Below the pieces are notes generated by a model that saw only the letters and a list, made by a program, of their open reading frames with translations, was not told the DNA's origin and searched no databases. Position numbers and translations under genes: made by a program. DNA of 21,865 nucleotides from NCBI GenBank assembly GCA_949076555.1, contig CARUOB010000031.1:1-21865 (forward strand), read 5' to 3'. The stretch is from an uncultured Lachnospiraceae bacterium. GTDB lineage: Bacteria > Bacillota > Clostridia > Lachnospirales > Lachnospiraceae. Positions 7,525 through 15,376 of this stretch are shown one piece after another (positions within the stretch are counted from its first letter, which is position 1; every line of letters starts with the position of its first letter).

Positions 7525-9186
7525 TCACAGCATCCGATACCTCGCCAGGCATGCCAGAATCTCCTGCCGCCGCACATAAGCCGCAGGCCCGGCGCCGTAA
7601 TTTTTCGGCGTCAGGGCGAGGATGCCCTCCTTCTCCAGCTTTGCAAAAACTTCTTCCGTAAGCTGCGGAAGGGTTTTCTTTCCGTTGGCCAGCCGTTCCA
7701 GAACATACTGCGAAATATATGCCAGCGCAGCGGTCTGACTCTCTCCCACGATCTGCTCCAGATAGCGCAGATCGATTTCATTCTTGTCCAAACTGATCGT
7801 ATCCCAGCCGTGCACCTTCGCTTTTTCAATCCGTTTTGTGCGAACGGTCTTTTTAAGCCACTCGGTTTTCCGCACGGTTTCCTCTGTCAATTCGACAGCC
7901 AGTTCCTTTGCCCGTGCAGTCACGTCTCTAGTCTCGTAGCAGTCCATCTGCAAAACCGTGTCGGCCACCGACAGATAATCGCCGGAACTGCCCGCCACCA
8001 GAATTGTGGAAATGCCCAGATCATGATACAGACTTCTTATCTTGCGGATAAATGGCGTGATCGGCTCTTTCTCATCGGAGACAAGCTGTGCCATGCGCCC
8101 GTCGCGCACCATAAAGTTGGTGGCGGAAGTATCCTCGTCGATCAGAAGCACGGTGCTGCCGCTGGCAAGCGCTTCCACCGTATTTGCCGCCTGAGACGTG
8201 CTGCCGCTGGCATTTTCAGTCTGAAAGCGTGTGGTGTCCGACTTCATGGGAAGATTGTTGATAAACATGGAGATATCCGTCTCGTGGATGCAGCGGTGTT
8301 CCTCAGCGCGCAGCTTAAATGCGCTCTCGTCAGTGATCACCAATTCCCTGCCGTCGCCGGAAATATGGTTGTACACACCGCGCTCCAACGCCTTTAATAA
8401 GGTAGACTTTCCGTGGAAACCACCCCCTGCTATGACTGTGATGCCGTAGCGGATGCCCATACCCCGCACCTGTCCGCGATGGGGAAGGTTCAACGTAACT
8501 GCAAGGGATTCCGGGCTTTTGAATATCACCGCGTCACGCATGGGCCGCTGGGAAACGCCGCTCTCCCTCGGCAAAATAGAGCCATCCGCCACGAAAGCTG
8601 CCAAACCGTGTTTCGGAAGGGCTTCGCGGACAAACTGCTGGTCGTCTGCCAGAGCCGTCACCTTGTCCAAATCCTGCTTCATACGGGGACTCATTTTAAA
8701 AACCTGCTGTGCTAAGTCAGGAAGCAGGCGGAATAAGATCTGCGACAGCTCCCCCGCTGCGATGGTACGCCCAAACGCGGGAAATCCCACTTCGATGCGC
8801 GCCTCGATCACGTCTTTGCCGATATGCATGGCGGTAGTTTCCAGAATCTCCTGTCCGGTTCTGCATGCCGTCACCAGCCCACTTTTCCCGGAACCCTTTG
8901 CCGCTCTGCCGTCGCCGTTTCGCAGGAAACGATGCAGGCTGCGCAGCAGATAATCTTCCACCGCGATCCGGCGATGTCTGGTTTCAAAATAGGAAGCAGG
9001 AATATTTCCCTGATTTCGATACACGATCCGTACACGGGAGGGCGAAGCAAAGGGATCACCCTGTACATGATCGATCCAGAGCCGATACGCTCCGAAGTCA
9101 TATTCACCCTCTAAAACCTTGTAGGCCTTGTAGCCTTTATGGTCGATTTCTCTGAGTTTTGATTGTAATTCTGCCTGTGATTTCAT
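7525..9186 (-). CDS. ABC-class predicted ATPase (P-loop protein)
   Basis: This 553-residue cytoplasmic ATPase belongs to the predicted ABC-class ATPases (Pfam ABC_ATPase, PF09818), whose cellular role is unknown. Walker A is the family variant GGGFHGKST (254-262). A signature-like region ENASGSTSQAANTVEAL follows at 324-340, and Walker B is VLLIDEDTSATNFM (346-359). The DEDTSATNFM block is diagnostic for the family. No membrane segments are seen. The start follows AAAGGAG by about 10 bases. It is monocistronic, convergent with uvrA and divergent from mreB. Family assignment is firm; function is not. Confidence 0.9.
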   Translation of the reverse strand: MKSQAELQSKLREIDHKGYKAYKVLEGEYDFGAYRLWIDHVQGDPFASPSRVRIVYRNQGNIPASYFETRHRRIAVEDYLLRSLHRFLRNGDGRAAKGSGKSGLVTACRTGQEILETTAMHIGKDVIEARIEVGFPAFGRTIAAGELSQILFRLLPDLAQQVFKMSPRMKQDLDKVTALADDQQFVREALPKHGLAAFVADGSILPRESGVSQRPMRDAVIFKSPESLAVTLNLPHRGQVRGMGIRYGITVIAGGGFHGKSTLLKALERGVYNHISGDGRELVITDESAFKLRAEEHRCIHETDISMFINNLPMKSDTTRFQTENASGSTSQAANTVEALASGSTVLLIDEDTSATNFMVRDGRMAQLVSDEKEPITPFIRKIRSLYHDLGISTILVAGSSGDYLSVADTVLQMDCYETRDVTARAKELAVELTEETVRKTEWLKKTVRTKRIEKAKVHGWDTISLDKNEIDLRYLEQIVGESQTAALAYISQYVLERLANGKKTLPQLTEEVFAKLEKEGILALTPKNYGAGPAAYVRRQEILACLARYRML

Positions 9187-9219
9187 AATTCTAATGCTCC
9201 TTTATGATTATTATCTTGT

Positions 9220-9246
9220 AGTATAACACAGCTTCCAAAATTTGGA
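9220..9246 (-). promoter_or_regulatory. ABC-class ATPase promoter with palindrome
   Basis: Leftward -10 TATACT (9225..9220) lies about 34 bases before the start codon. The -35 is weak (GCTCCA at 17 bases). A 13-bp palindrome, TCCAAAATTTGGA (9234..9246), occupies the spacer and -35 edge and could be an operator. Confidence 0.45.
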
Positions 9247-9279
9247 GCGACTTTTTTTTACAAGAAATGCTTTAGCGGG

Positions 9280-9308
9280 TTAACATTTCCGCCCTGCCCT
9301 CCGATAAT
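9280..9308 (+). promoter_or_regulatory. Promoter-like pair TTAACA-17-GATAAT
   Basis: TTAACA (9280-9285) and GATAAT (9303-9308) are 17 bases apart, each one base from consensus. Transcription would start near 9315 and run into the hairpin at 9335. It may be a second mreB promoter subject to attenuation, or may make a very short RNA. Confidence 0.35.
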
Positions 9309-9334
9309 AATTTAGAGAGCATGGATGCTGGATT

Positions 9335-9361
9335 CAGAGCGGATGGAACCGTTCTGTTTTT
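9335..9361 (+). terminator. Terminator-like hairpin with no obvious upstream gene
   Basis: Arms CAGAGCGG (9335-9342) and CCGTTCTG (9349-9356) pair over 8 bp with one G-T, loop ATGGAA, followed directly by TTTTT and further T tracts. The form is that of a rightward intrinsic terminator, yet the gene upstream runs leftward. Confidence 0.5.
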
Positions 9362-9400
9362 GGCGTTTTTTACTTTTTTTAAAAAAAATCATAAAAACCT

Positions 9401-9429
9401 TTGAAAAACCGATATGATGAGGGTATAAT
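9401..9429 (+). promoter_or_regulatory. Strong sigma-A promoter for mreB and flagellar rod genes
   Basis: TTGAAA (9401-9406), a 17-base spacer and perfect TATAAT (9424-9429) lie about 65 bases before the start codon. An A/T tract (9371-9388) sits upstream like an UP element. This is the best promoter in the window and probably drives mreB through the rod-binding gene. Confidence 0.85.
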
Positions 9430-9493
9430 ATAATAGCCGTAGAAGAAAAACAAGCGGTCATATGGTAATTCTCGGGAAGGGGAACAAAGGTAA

Positions 9494-10486
9494 ATGCAGT
9501 TTACAGATATCGGTATAGATCTTGGCACAGCCAGTATTTTAGTATATATCAGAGGTAAGGGCGTTGTATTGAAGGAGCCTTCTGTCGTTGCTTTTGACAG
9601 AGATACGAATAAAATCAAGGCGATCGGTGAGGACGCACGCCTCATGCTCGGCAGGACACCGGGCAATATCGTCGCGGTGAGACCCTTAAGACAGGGCGTT
9701 ATCTCCGACTATCAGGTTACGGAAAAAATGATGAAGTATTTTATCCAAAAAGCGCTGGGTAAAAAGACTTTCAGGAAACCGCGCATTGCGGTCTGTGTGC
9801 CCAGCGGCGTGACTGAGGTAGAAAAGAAAGCCGTGGAGGATGCGACCTACCAGGCGGGTGCAAGAGAGGTTTCGATTATTGAGGAGCCGATCGCGGCAGC
9901 CATCGGCGCAGGCATCGACATTTCCAAGCCCTGCGGAAACATGATCGTAGATATCGGCGGCGGTACATCCGATATCGCGGTAATTTCTCTCGGCGGCACG
10001 GTAGTCAGCGCTTCTATTAAAATAGCGGGCGACGACTTCGACGAAGCTATTGTACGTTACATGCGCAAAAAACATAATCTGCTGATCGGTGAACGTACGG
10101 CGGAGGATTTAAAAATAAAGATCGGCTCCGCATTCAAGCGTCCCGAGGTAGATTACATGGACGTGAGAGGACGTAATCTGGTGACCGGTCTTCCCCGAAC
10201 CGTCAAGGTTTCATCGGAAGAAACCGAAGAGGCGCTGCATGAGACCACGGTTCAGATCGTGGAAACGATACACAGCGTACTGGAAAAGACGCCCCCGGAG
10301 CTTGCGGCGGATATCGCGGACCGCGGTATCGTTTTGACCGGCGGCGGCAGTCTGCTTCGTGGACTGGAAGATTTGATTGCGGCTAAAACCGGTATTAATA
10401 CCATGACCGCCGAAGATCCGATGACGGCTGTGGCAATCGGCACCGGAAAATATGTAGAATTTTTAGCAGGATACCGCGAAGACTAA
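9494..10486 (+). CDS. MreB/Mbl-type actin homologue
   Basis: This is a 330-residue bacterial actin that forms membrane-associated filaments guiding sidewall peptidoglycan synthesis. The phosphate-1 loop begins IGIDLGTASI (7-16). Phosphate-2 is VDIGGGTSDIAV around residue 152. The family stretch IIEEPIAAAIGAG and adenosine motif GIVLTGGGSLLRGLEDLI near the C-terminus are intact. Its place directly before two flagellar rod genes mirrors mbl-flhO-flhP in Bacillus subtilis, so it is best regarded as the Mbl-type paralogue; sequence reading alone cannot separate MreB, Mbl and MreBH. The start is preceded by GGAAGGGGAACAAAGG. Confidence 0.93.
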   Translation: MQFTDIGIDLGTASILVYIRGKGVVLKEPSVVAFDRDTNKIKAIGEDARLMLGRTPGNIVAVRPLRQGVISDYQVTEKMMKYFIQKALGKKTFRKPRIAVCVPSGVTEVEKKAVEDATYQAGAREVSIIEEPIAAAIGAGIDISKPCGNMIVDIGGGTSDIAVISLGGTVVSASIKIAGDDFDEAIVRYMRKKHNLLIGERTAEDLKIKIGSAFKRPEVDYMDVRGRNLVTGLPRTVKVSSEETEEALHETTVQIVETIHSVLEKTPPELAADIADRGIVLTGGGSLLRGLEDLIAAKTGINTMTAEDPMTAVAIGTGKYVEFLAGYRED

Positions 10487-10531
10487 AGCGAAAAGCACAT
10501 TTTCGGCTATAGAGAGAGAGGAAGACACATT

Positions 10532-11401
10532 ATGCTGAAAGGTTTGTACACCGCCTATACAGGCATGTTGAACGAGCAGCACCGGATGGACGTATTAACG
10601 AACAATCTGGCAAATGCAACGACCAACGGGTTTAAAAAAGAAGGCACCACAAGCGAAGCCTTTGATACGGTGCTCGCTTATAAGATTAAAGACTTATCGG
10701 AGCCGGGAAATATGCCCAGACCCTTGGCGACCAACAGGGCCGTCGACGAAGCGGAGCTAAACAATCCGCTGAACGAAAACTATCTGGAACGGCGTGTCAG
10801 AAAAACAGGGCTGAATCTGGGCGTAAAGATCGGTGAGAACTATGTGGACTATTCTCAGGGTCCCATTAAAGAAACCGGAAACACACTTGATCTCGCTCTC
10901 TCGGACAGAGGCTTTTTCGCGGTAGAGTACACGAACAAAGCGGGAGTAACCTCCACCAAATATACCAGAGACGGCAACTTTGCCATGAACCGCCAGGGTT
11001 TCCTGCAGACGCAGGACGGCGATTATGTGCTGGATGAGGACGGACGTCGAATCCAGATGGACACCGCTCTTCCCATAAGCATCAGCCGCAATGGCACGAT
11101 CATACAGGATGGTACTGAGGTTGCGACCATCGGCATTACCGATTTCGAGGATTACAATTATTTGGAGCGCTTCGGCGAGAACTTCTTCCAACCCGTAGAG
11201 GGCGCGGTAGAACTTGAGCGGGGTGAGACCGGAGTGGATACACAGATTCATCAGGGATACTTGGAAATGTCAAATATTTCCGTAGTGACGGAAATGGTTA
11301 ACATGATTACCCTGCAAAGACAGTACGAAAGCAACCAGAAAGTAATCACAACCTATGACGATACCCTGGAGCAGGCGGTAACACAGAACGGTAAAATATA
11401 A
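10532..11401 (+). CDS. flhO: Flagellar rod protein, FlgF/FlhO type
   Basis: This 289-residue flagellar basal-body rod/hook family protein is exported by the flagellar type III apparatus rather than by a signal peptide. The N-terminal rod motif reads MLKGLYTAYTGMLNEQHRMD then TNNLANATTNGFK. The middle has the FlgE/F/G domain (TGNTLDLALSDRGFFAV). The C-terminal coiled segment GYLEMSNISVVTEMVNMITL and following YESNQK matches the family consensus. It lies 45 bp after the actin gene and 39 bp before the flgG-like gene, as flhO does in Bacillus. AGAGAGGAAG precedes the start. The symbol rests on synteny; FlgF is the general name. Confidence 0.88.
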   Translation: MLKGLYTAYTGMLNEQHRMDVLTNNLANATTNGFKKEGTTSEAFDTVLAYKIKDLSEPGNMPRPLATNRAVDEAELNNPLNENYLERRVRKTGLNLGVKIGENYVDYSQGPIKETGNTLDLALSDRGFFAVEYTNKAGVTSTKYTRDGNFAMNRQGFLQTQDGDYVLDEDGRRIQMDTALPISISRNGTIIQDGTEVATIGITDFEDYNYLERFGENFFQPVEGAVELERGETGVDTQIHQGYLEMSNISVVTEMVNMITLQRQYESNQKVITTYDDTLEQAVTQNGKI

Positions 11402-11440
11402 GAGTTAGGATATAGAGCAAGCGTGTAAAGGAGAATACAT

Positions 11441-12259
11441 ATGGTTAGAAGTTTATGGTCGGGTGCAACCGGCATGAATGCACAGCAGACAAATGTAGAC
11501 ACGATAGCGAATAACCTCGCAAACGTCAATTCCGTAGGATACAAGGCACAGGTAGCGCAGTTTAAGTCCCTCCTGTATCAGAACCTGCAATCCATTACAA
11601 CGACGGCAAACGGCGATCCGAAACCCACCACCTCACAGGTAGGTCTGGGTGTCCGTACCTCTTCTATCAACCAGATTTTCACACAGGGCAGCCTTTTGGA
11701 CTCTGCCTCCGATACATCCTTCGCAATAGAGGGCGACGGTTTCTTTGCCCTGCGCGGAGAAGACGGACAGATTTATTATACAAGAAACGGCGACTTCACA
11801 TGGGCGCTTGCAGGCGGTAACCGCATGACTCTTACGAATGCGGACGGACTTCCGGTATTGGATGTCGATGGACGCGCGATTGTCACCGATGCAGGCTATA
11901 TCGCCAGCAATCTTTCGATTACAGAGGACGGACAGATCTGCTATCCCGACGCGCAGAATAACCCGCAGCCCATCGGCATACAGATCGGCACTTACCAGTT
12001 TAACAATCCCGGTGGCTTAAAGAGAGTGGGCGATACCCTCTTTGCGGTGACAGATGCCAGCGGCCGTGTCATTAACGAAAACACCAATCCCGACGTGCGC
12101 AGAAGCAGAATTATCCAAGGCTATCTGGAAGGCTCCAACGTACAGGTTGCAAATGAGATGGTAAACCTGATCGTAGCGCAGCGCGCCTACGAAATGAACT
12201 CCAAGTCCATCACCACATCCGACTCCATGCTAGAAGTCGCTAATAACTTGAAACGCTAA
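11441..12259 (+). CDS. flgG: Flagellar distal rod protein, FlgG/FlhP type
   Basis: This 272-residue distal rod protein connects the flagellar drive shaft to the hook. It opens MVRSLWSGATGMNAQQTNVD then ANNLANVNSVGYK, the canonical flagellar rod N-terminus. The central domain includes FAIEGDGFFALRG and YTRNGDFTW. The C-terminus EGSNVQVANEMVNLIVAQRA and YEMNSKSITTSD is typical FlgG. AAAGGAG lies 8 bases before ATG. It is a paralogue of the preceding gene. In Bacillus the equivalent next to mbl-flhO is called flhP. A structured repeat begins two bases after its stop. Confidence 0.92.
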   Translation: MVRSLWSGATGMNAQQTNVDTIANNLANVNSVGYKAQVAQFKSLLYQNLQSITTTANGDPKPTTSQVGLGVRTSSINQIFTQGSLLDSASDTSFAIEGDGFFALRGEDGQIYYTRNGDFTWALAGGNRMTLTNADGLPVLDVDGRAIVTDAGYIASNLSITEDGQICYPDAQNNPQPIGIQIGTYQFNNPGGLKRVGDTLFAVTDASGRVINENTNPDVRRSRIIQGYLEGSNVQVANEMVNLIVAQRAYEMNSKSITTSDSMLEVANNLKR

Positions 12260-12260
12260 G

Positions 12261-12530
12261 AGCCGTGCAAAAGGGTGACTGAGCAGATTGCGCATGCTTG
12301 CATGCGGCGAGCTGGGCAGGCGCACTTTTATAGGGCGACAGCCCGCATGAGCAAGACGCGAAGCGGATTGCGAATGGCACGGCTCGCAGTCGACAAAATT
12401 ATGAGACAGAGTAAGACGCGTATGCTTGCATACGGCGGACTTTTCAGGCACAATTTTATAGGGCGACAGCCCGCAATGAGCCGATCAAGCAAGCTTGATC
12501 CCGCGAAGCGGATTGCGAATGGGCACGGCT
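12261..12530. repeat. Two-copy hairpin repeat element in the flagellar rod operon
   Basis: Two related units fill the gap between flgG and the rod-binding gene. Shared blocks are an interrupted palindrome (CGCATGC-TT-GCATGCG at 12291-12306; CGTATGC-TT-GCATACG at 12419-12434), TATAGGGCGACAGCCCGC (12329-12346; 12457-12474), and GCGAAGCGGATTGCGAATGG (12358-12377; 12503-12522), ending in GCACGGCT (12377-12384; 12523-12530). The left end, AGCCGTGC (12261-12268), is the exact inverse of those right ends. Copy two has an extra palindrome, GATCAAGC-AA-GCTTGATC (12483-12500). Short open frames across it on both strands are repeat translations, not genes. It is probably a dispersed intergenic repeat family, but copy number elsewhere cannot be seen. 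Confidence 0.8.
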
Positions 12531-12533
12531 TAG

Positions 12534-12539
12534 TATAAT
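12534..12539 (+). promoter_or_regulatory. TATAAT at the repeat boundary
   Basis: A perfect TATAAT begins four bases after the right end of the repeat and 20 bases before the rod-binding start codon. The nearest -35-like TTGCGA (12513-12518) lies inside the repeat, at a short 15-base spacing. A repeat-borne promoter is possible but weak on sequence, and the leader would be very short. Confidence 0.25.
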
Positions 12540-12553
12540 TTAGGAGAACATAT

Positions 12554-12934
12554 ATGAACGATTTAACCAACTTATCCGCATACACAAATTACATGACCGA
12601 CGAAAACCGCGTGGCCGCAGAGACTTTGCAGAAAAATCTGCAAAATGTACAGAATACGCGCAATGCCAATGGAACCGAGAAGACAAAAGAGGACGACGCC
12701 CTCTTTGACGCCTGCAAGCAGTTCGAGGCATATCTGTGGGAGCAGGTCTATAAGGAAATGCAGAAAACCGTAGACATTTTCAGCGATGATGAGAACGGCT
12801 ACGCCTCCAATATGGTGGATTATTTCAAAGATTCTGTGATTCAGGAGATTTCCAATCAGACTGCGACGCAGGGTTCCAACTCTCTGGCGCAGATGTTGTA
12901 TGAGCAGGCAAAGATCAACTACGGCATGATATAA
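12554..12934 (+). CDS. flgJ: Flagellar rod-binding protein, FlgJ N-terminal type
   Basis: This 126-residue protein matches the rod-binding domain found at the N-terminus of FlgJ (Pfam Rod-binding), thought to cap or scaffold the growing rod. The diagnostic block is LFDACKQFEAYLWEQVYKEM followed by a short acidic loop and VDYFKDSVIQEIS, ending in LAQMLYEQAKINYG. The peptidoglycan hydrolase domain of enterobacterial FlgJ is absent, as is usual when the rod-binding domain is stand-alone. TAGGAG lies 8 bases before the ATG. It follows flgG after the hairpin repeat and is the last gene before a strong terminator. Confidence 0.85.
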   Translation: MNDLTNLSAYTNYMTDENRVAAETLQKNLQNVQNTRNANGTEKTKEDDALFDACKQFEAYLWEQVYKEMQKTVDIFSDDENGYASNMVDYFKDSVIQEISNQTATQGSNSLAQMLYEQAKINYGMI

Positions 12935-12940
12935 AAACCG

Positions 12941-12981
12941 ACTGTGCCCGGCGATGAAAACCGATCCGGGCCACAGTTTTT
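12941..12981 (+). terminator. Intrinsic terminator after the rod-binding gene
   Basis: ACTGTGCCCGG (12941-12951) pairs with CCGGGCCACAGT (12966-12977) over 11 bp with one bulged C, followed by TTTTT (12977-12981). It separates the mreB-flagellar rod operon from recD2. It also argues against the upstream in-frame ATG of recD2 at 12954, which lies in the loop. Confidence 0.85.
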
Positions 12982-13001
12982 CTACATCACACAGGTATTC
13001 T

Positions 13002-15305
13002 ATGGAAACAGTCAAAGGTTTTATTGATCACATTATTTACCGCAACAAAGACAATGGATATACGGTGCTAAATCTTATCACGCAGGAGGACGAACTTACC
13101 TGCGTTGGTTTTTTTAAAACCATGGATCAGGGCGAGACAATTGAAGCGCAAGGGGAATATACCCAGCATCAGGTGTACGGAAAGCAGTTCAAGATCGATC
13201 AGTATAAGATTCTGCCGCCGAGCGATGAGCTCAGCATGGAAAGATACCTTTCCTCCGGCGCCGTAAAGGGCGTAGGGGAAGCGTTAGCGAAGCGGATCAT
13301 CCGCGCTTTCGGTTCAGACACCTACCGCATCATCGAGGAAGAACCGGAGCGTCTGGCGGAGGTGAAGGGAATCAGCCTGCGCAAAGCCAGAGAGATCGCG
13401 GCATCCCTCTACGAAAAGAGGGACGCAAGAGACGCCATGACTTTTCTGCAGGGTTACGGCATTTCCAACACCCTCGCCCTGCGCATTTATGAAGCCTACG
13501 GAATGGGACTTTACGGCGTTATGAAAGAAAACCCCTATCGTCTGGCGGAAGACATACAGGGCATCGGCTTTCGTATCGCAGATGAAATCGCTGCCAAAAT
13601 CGGCATTCACACAGATTCCGACTACCGCATCAGAAGCGGCCTGCTCTATACGTTGCAGCAGGCAGGCGGTGAGGGCCATTGCTATCTCCCGGCAGACAGG
13701 CTTCTTTCGCAGGCGGGAGAACTTCTTGGAATTGAGCCGTCCCTGATGAACCCCCAGCTCCAGAATCTAGCCATGGACAAAAAGCTGGTCATGAAATATG
13801 TTCCCATTGCAGACAGTGCCACGGCTTCTGGCAGTAAAATCGGCGGTGACTCCAGTGCCGACGATACCGTACCGACGCGTGAGTGCCGTGTCTACGCCAG
13901 CACATTCTATTACGCCGAATTAAACTGCGCACGGATGCTCCACGACTTAAATATCGCGGAAGAACTTCTTCCCGCCGAAGAGGAGGCTCTTCTTAGAAAA
14001 ATAGATCAGGTGGAGGCAGATCTTGGCATCGTGCTGGACAGCCTGCAAAAGCGCTCCGTCCTCGAGAGCATCAGAAACGGTGTGTTCATTCTCTCCGGCG
14101 GCCCGGGCACTGGCAAGACGACCACCATCAATGCGATCATCCGTTACTTTCTCTCTCAGGGAATGGACATCAGTCTGGCAGCTCCCACAGGCCGGGCAGC
14201 CAAGCGCATGACCGAAGCCACCGGATATGAGTCCCGCACCATCCACAGGCTTTTGGAGCTTTCCGGCGCTGCTGCTCTGGAGGGAAAGGCGGCGCGCTTT
14301 GAGCGCAACGAGGAAAATCCGCTGGAGGCGGACGTGATTATCGTAGATGAAATGTCCATGGTGGATATCTTTCTCTTCCAATCGCTTTTAAAAGCGATTT
14401 CCGTGGGAACCCGCCTGATCATGGTGGGCGACGTGAACCAGCTTCCTTCCGTCGGGCCGGGACAAGTGCTCTCCGATCTGATCAAAAGCGGCGCATTTCA
14501 GACCGTGGTTCTGGAAAAAATTTTCCGTCAGGCACAGGAGAGCGACATCGTTCTGAATGCCCACAGAATTCACGCCGGAGAAGATCCCGTTCTGGACAAT
14601 AAAAGCAGGGACTTTTTCTTTCTTGAAAGAAACGACGCAAACGTCATATACAAGCATATGATTCAACTTATTTTGGAAAAGCTGCCCTGCTATGTGGACG
14701 CGACTCCTTATGACATTCAGGTGCTCACGCCCATGCGCAAGGGCAAGCTCGGCGTGGAAACGCTAAACGGTATTCTCCAGCGATACCTGAATCCGCCGGA
14801 CGACAAGAAGCGCGAGTACCAGTCCGGAGAAGTTCTCTTCCGGGAAGGCGATAAGGTAATGCAGATCAAAAACAATTACCAGCTTGCCTGGGAAGTGGTA
14901 AGCCGCTACAATATTCCGATTGATCAGGGAACGGGCATCTTTAACGGAGATATCGGCGTGATCCGCACGATCGATGAATACGCCCGCGAAGTGGTGGTGG
15001 AGTTTGACGAACACAGACGGGTTACCTATCCTTATTCGGGACTGGACGAAATCGAACTGGCCTATGCCGTGACCATACACAAATCACAGGGCAGCGAATA
15101 TCCCGCCGTGATTATGCCGCTTCTCACAGGGCCGCATATGCTTTTCAACCGCAATCTTCTCTATACGGGGATCACCCGCGCGAAGACCTGCGTCACCATT
15201 CTGGGAAGCCGCACCACGCTTTTCGAAATGGTTGCCAACAACAGGGAAAACCACCGATACACCGGTTTTCTGGATCAAATTCGCTCGATACAAATCGAGG
15301 AGTAA
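13002..15305 (+). CDS. recD2: RecD2-type DNA helicase
   Basis: This 767-residue SF1B 5'-3' helicase is of the RecD2 class found in bacteria without RecBCD and implicated in repair and fork stability. An OB-like N-terminus (METVKGFIDHIIYRN) is followed by helix-hairpin-helix repeats (about 84-200). Walker A is GGPGTGKTTT (366-375), Walker B VDEMSMVD (448-455). Later motifs include VMQIKNNYQLAWEV and the C-terminal YAVTIHKSQGSEYP. A Ser/Ala/Asp-rich stretch at 271-290 looks like a linker insertion. I start at 13002 because the homology begins there and the upstream ATG is in a terminator loop; the site (ACAGG) is weak. No clear promoter was seen. Confidence 0.93.
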   Translation: METVKGFIDHIIYRNKDNGYTVLNLITQEDELTCVGFFKTMDQGETIEAQGEYTQHQVYGKQFKIDQYKILPPSDELSMERYLSSGAVKGVGEALAKRIIRAFGSDTYRIIEEEPERLAEVKGISLRKAREIAASLYEKRDARDAMTFLQGYGISNTLALRIYEAYGMGLYGVMKENPYRLAEDIQGIGFRIADEIAAKIGIHTDSDYRIRSGLLYTLQQAGGEGHCYLPADRLLSQAGELLGIEPSLMNPQLQNLAMDKKLVMKYVPIADSATASGSKIGGDSSADDTVPTRECRVYASTFYYAELNCARMLHDLNIAEELLPAEEEALLRKIDQVEADLGIVLDSLQKRSVLESIRNGVFILSGGPGTGKTTTINAIIRYFLSQGMDISLAAPTGRAAKRMTEATGYESRTIHRLLELSGAAALEGKAARFERNEENPLEADVIIVDEMSMVDIFLFQSLLKAISVGTRLIMVGDVNQLPSVGPGQVLSDLIKSGAFQTVVLEKIFRQAQESDIVLNAHRIHAGEDPVLDNKSRDFFFLERNDANVIYKHMIQLILEKLPCYVDATPYDIQVLTPMRKGKLGVETLNGILQRYLNPPDDKKREYQSGEVLFREGDKVMQIKNNYQLAWEVVSRYNIPIDQGTGIFNGDIGVIRTIDEYAREVVVEFDEHRRVTYPYSGLDEIELAYAVTIHKSQGSEYPAVIMPLLTGPHMLFNRNLLYTGITRAKTCVTILGSRTTLFEMVANNRENHRYTGFLDQIRSIQIEE

Positions 15306-15376
15306 TGTTACTCTGGCTTTTTATGCCGGGTCCGGGTGGGCAAAAGCCCCCCTCTCACATCGGAAAGGAATCTTCT

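Larger units (their letters stand above)
9187..9493. other. Divergent intergenic region, ABC-class ATPase to mreB
   Basis: These 307 bp hold no convincing coding sequence. From left to right they contain the leftward ATPase promoter with a palindrome, a T8 tract (9252..9259), a promoter-like TTAACA/GATAAT pair, an AGCAT-GG-ATGCT inverted repeat, a rightward terminator-like hairpin, T- and A-rich tracts, and the strong rightward mreB promoter. The terminator-like element has no obvious gene to serve. Confidence 0.6.

Noticed and set aside
7510..8397. 295-codon plus-strand frame opposite the ABC-class ATPase
   Set aside because: The minus-strand ATPase has intact family motifs across the region; this frame starts in the terminator and shows no recognisable protein.
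9232..9259. Possible rightward terminator (bulged 7-bp stem followed by T8)
   Set aside because: The loop would be three bases, the stem is A/T-rich with a bulge, and three bases separate it from the T tract; the palindrome is better read as a leftward operator.
10487..11440. Flagellar sigma-28 promoters before the rod genes
   Set aside because: No TAAA-15-GCCGATAA-like pair was found in the short gaps; the sigma-A promoter at 9401-9429 accounts for expression.
12261..12530. CRISPR array
   Set aside because: Only two imperfect copies with several separate conserved blocks and palindromes; no regular repeat-spacer pattern and no cas genes.
12275..12585. Open frames of 85-87 codons on both strands across the flgG downstream repeat
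   Set aside because: They are translations of the hairpin repeat, overlap each other, and lack convincing start sites; databases often carry such repeat-derived hypotheticals.
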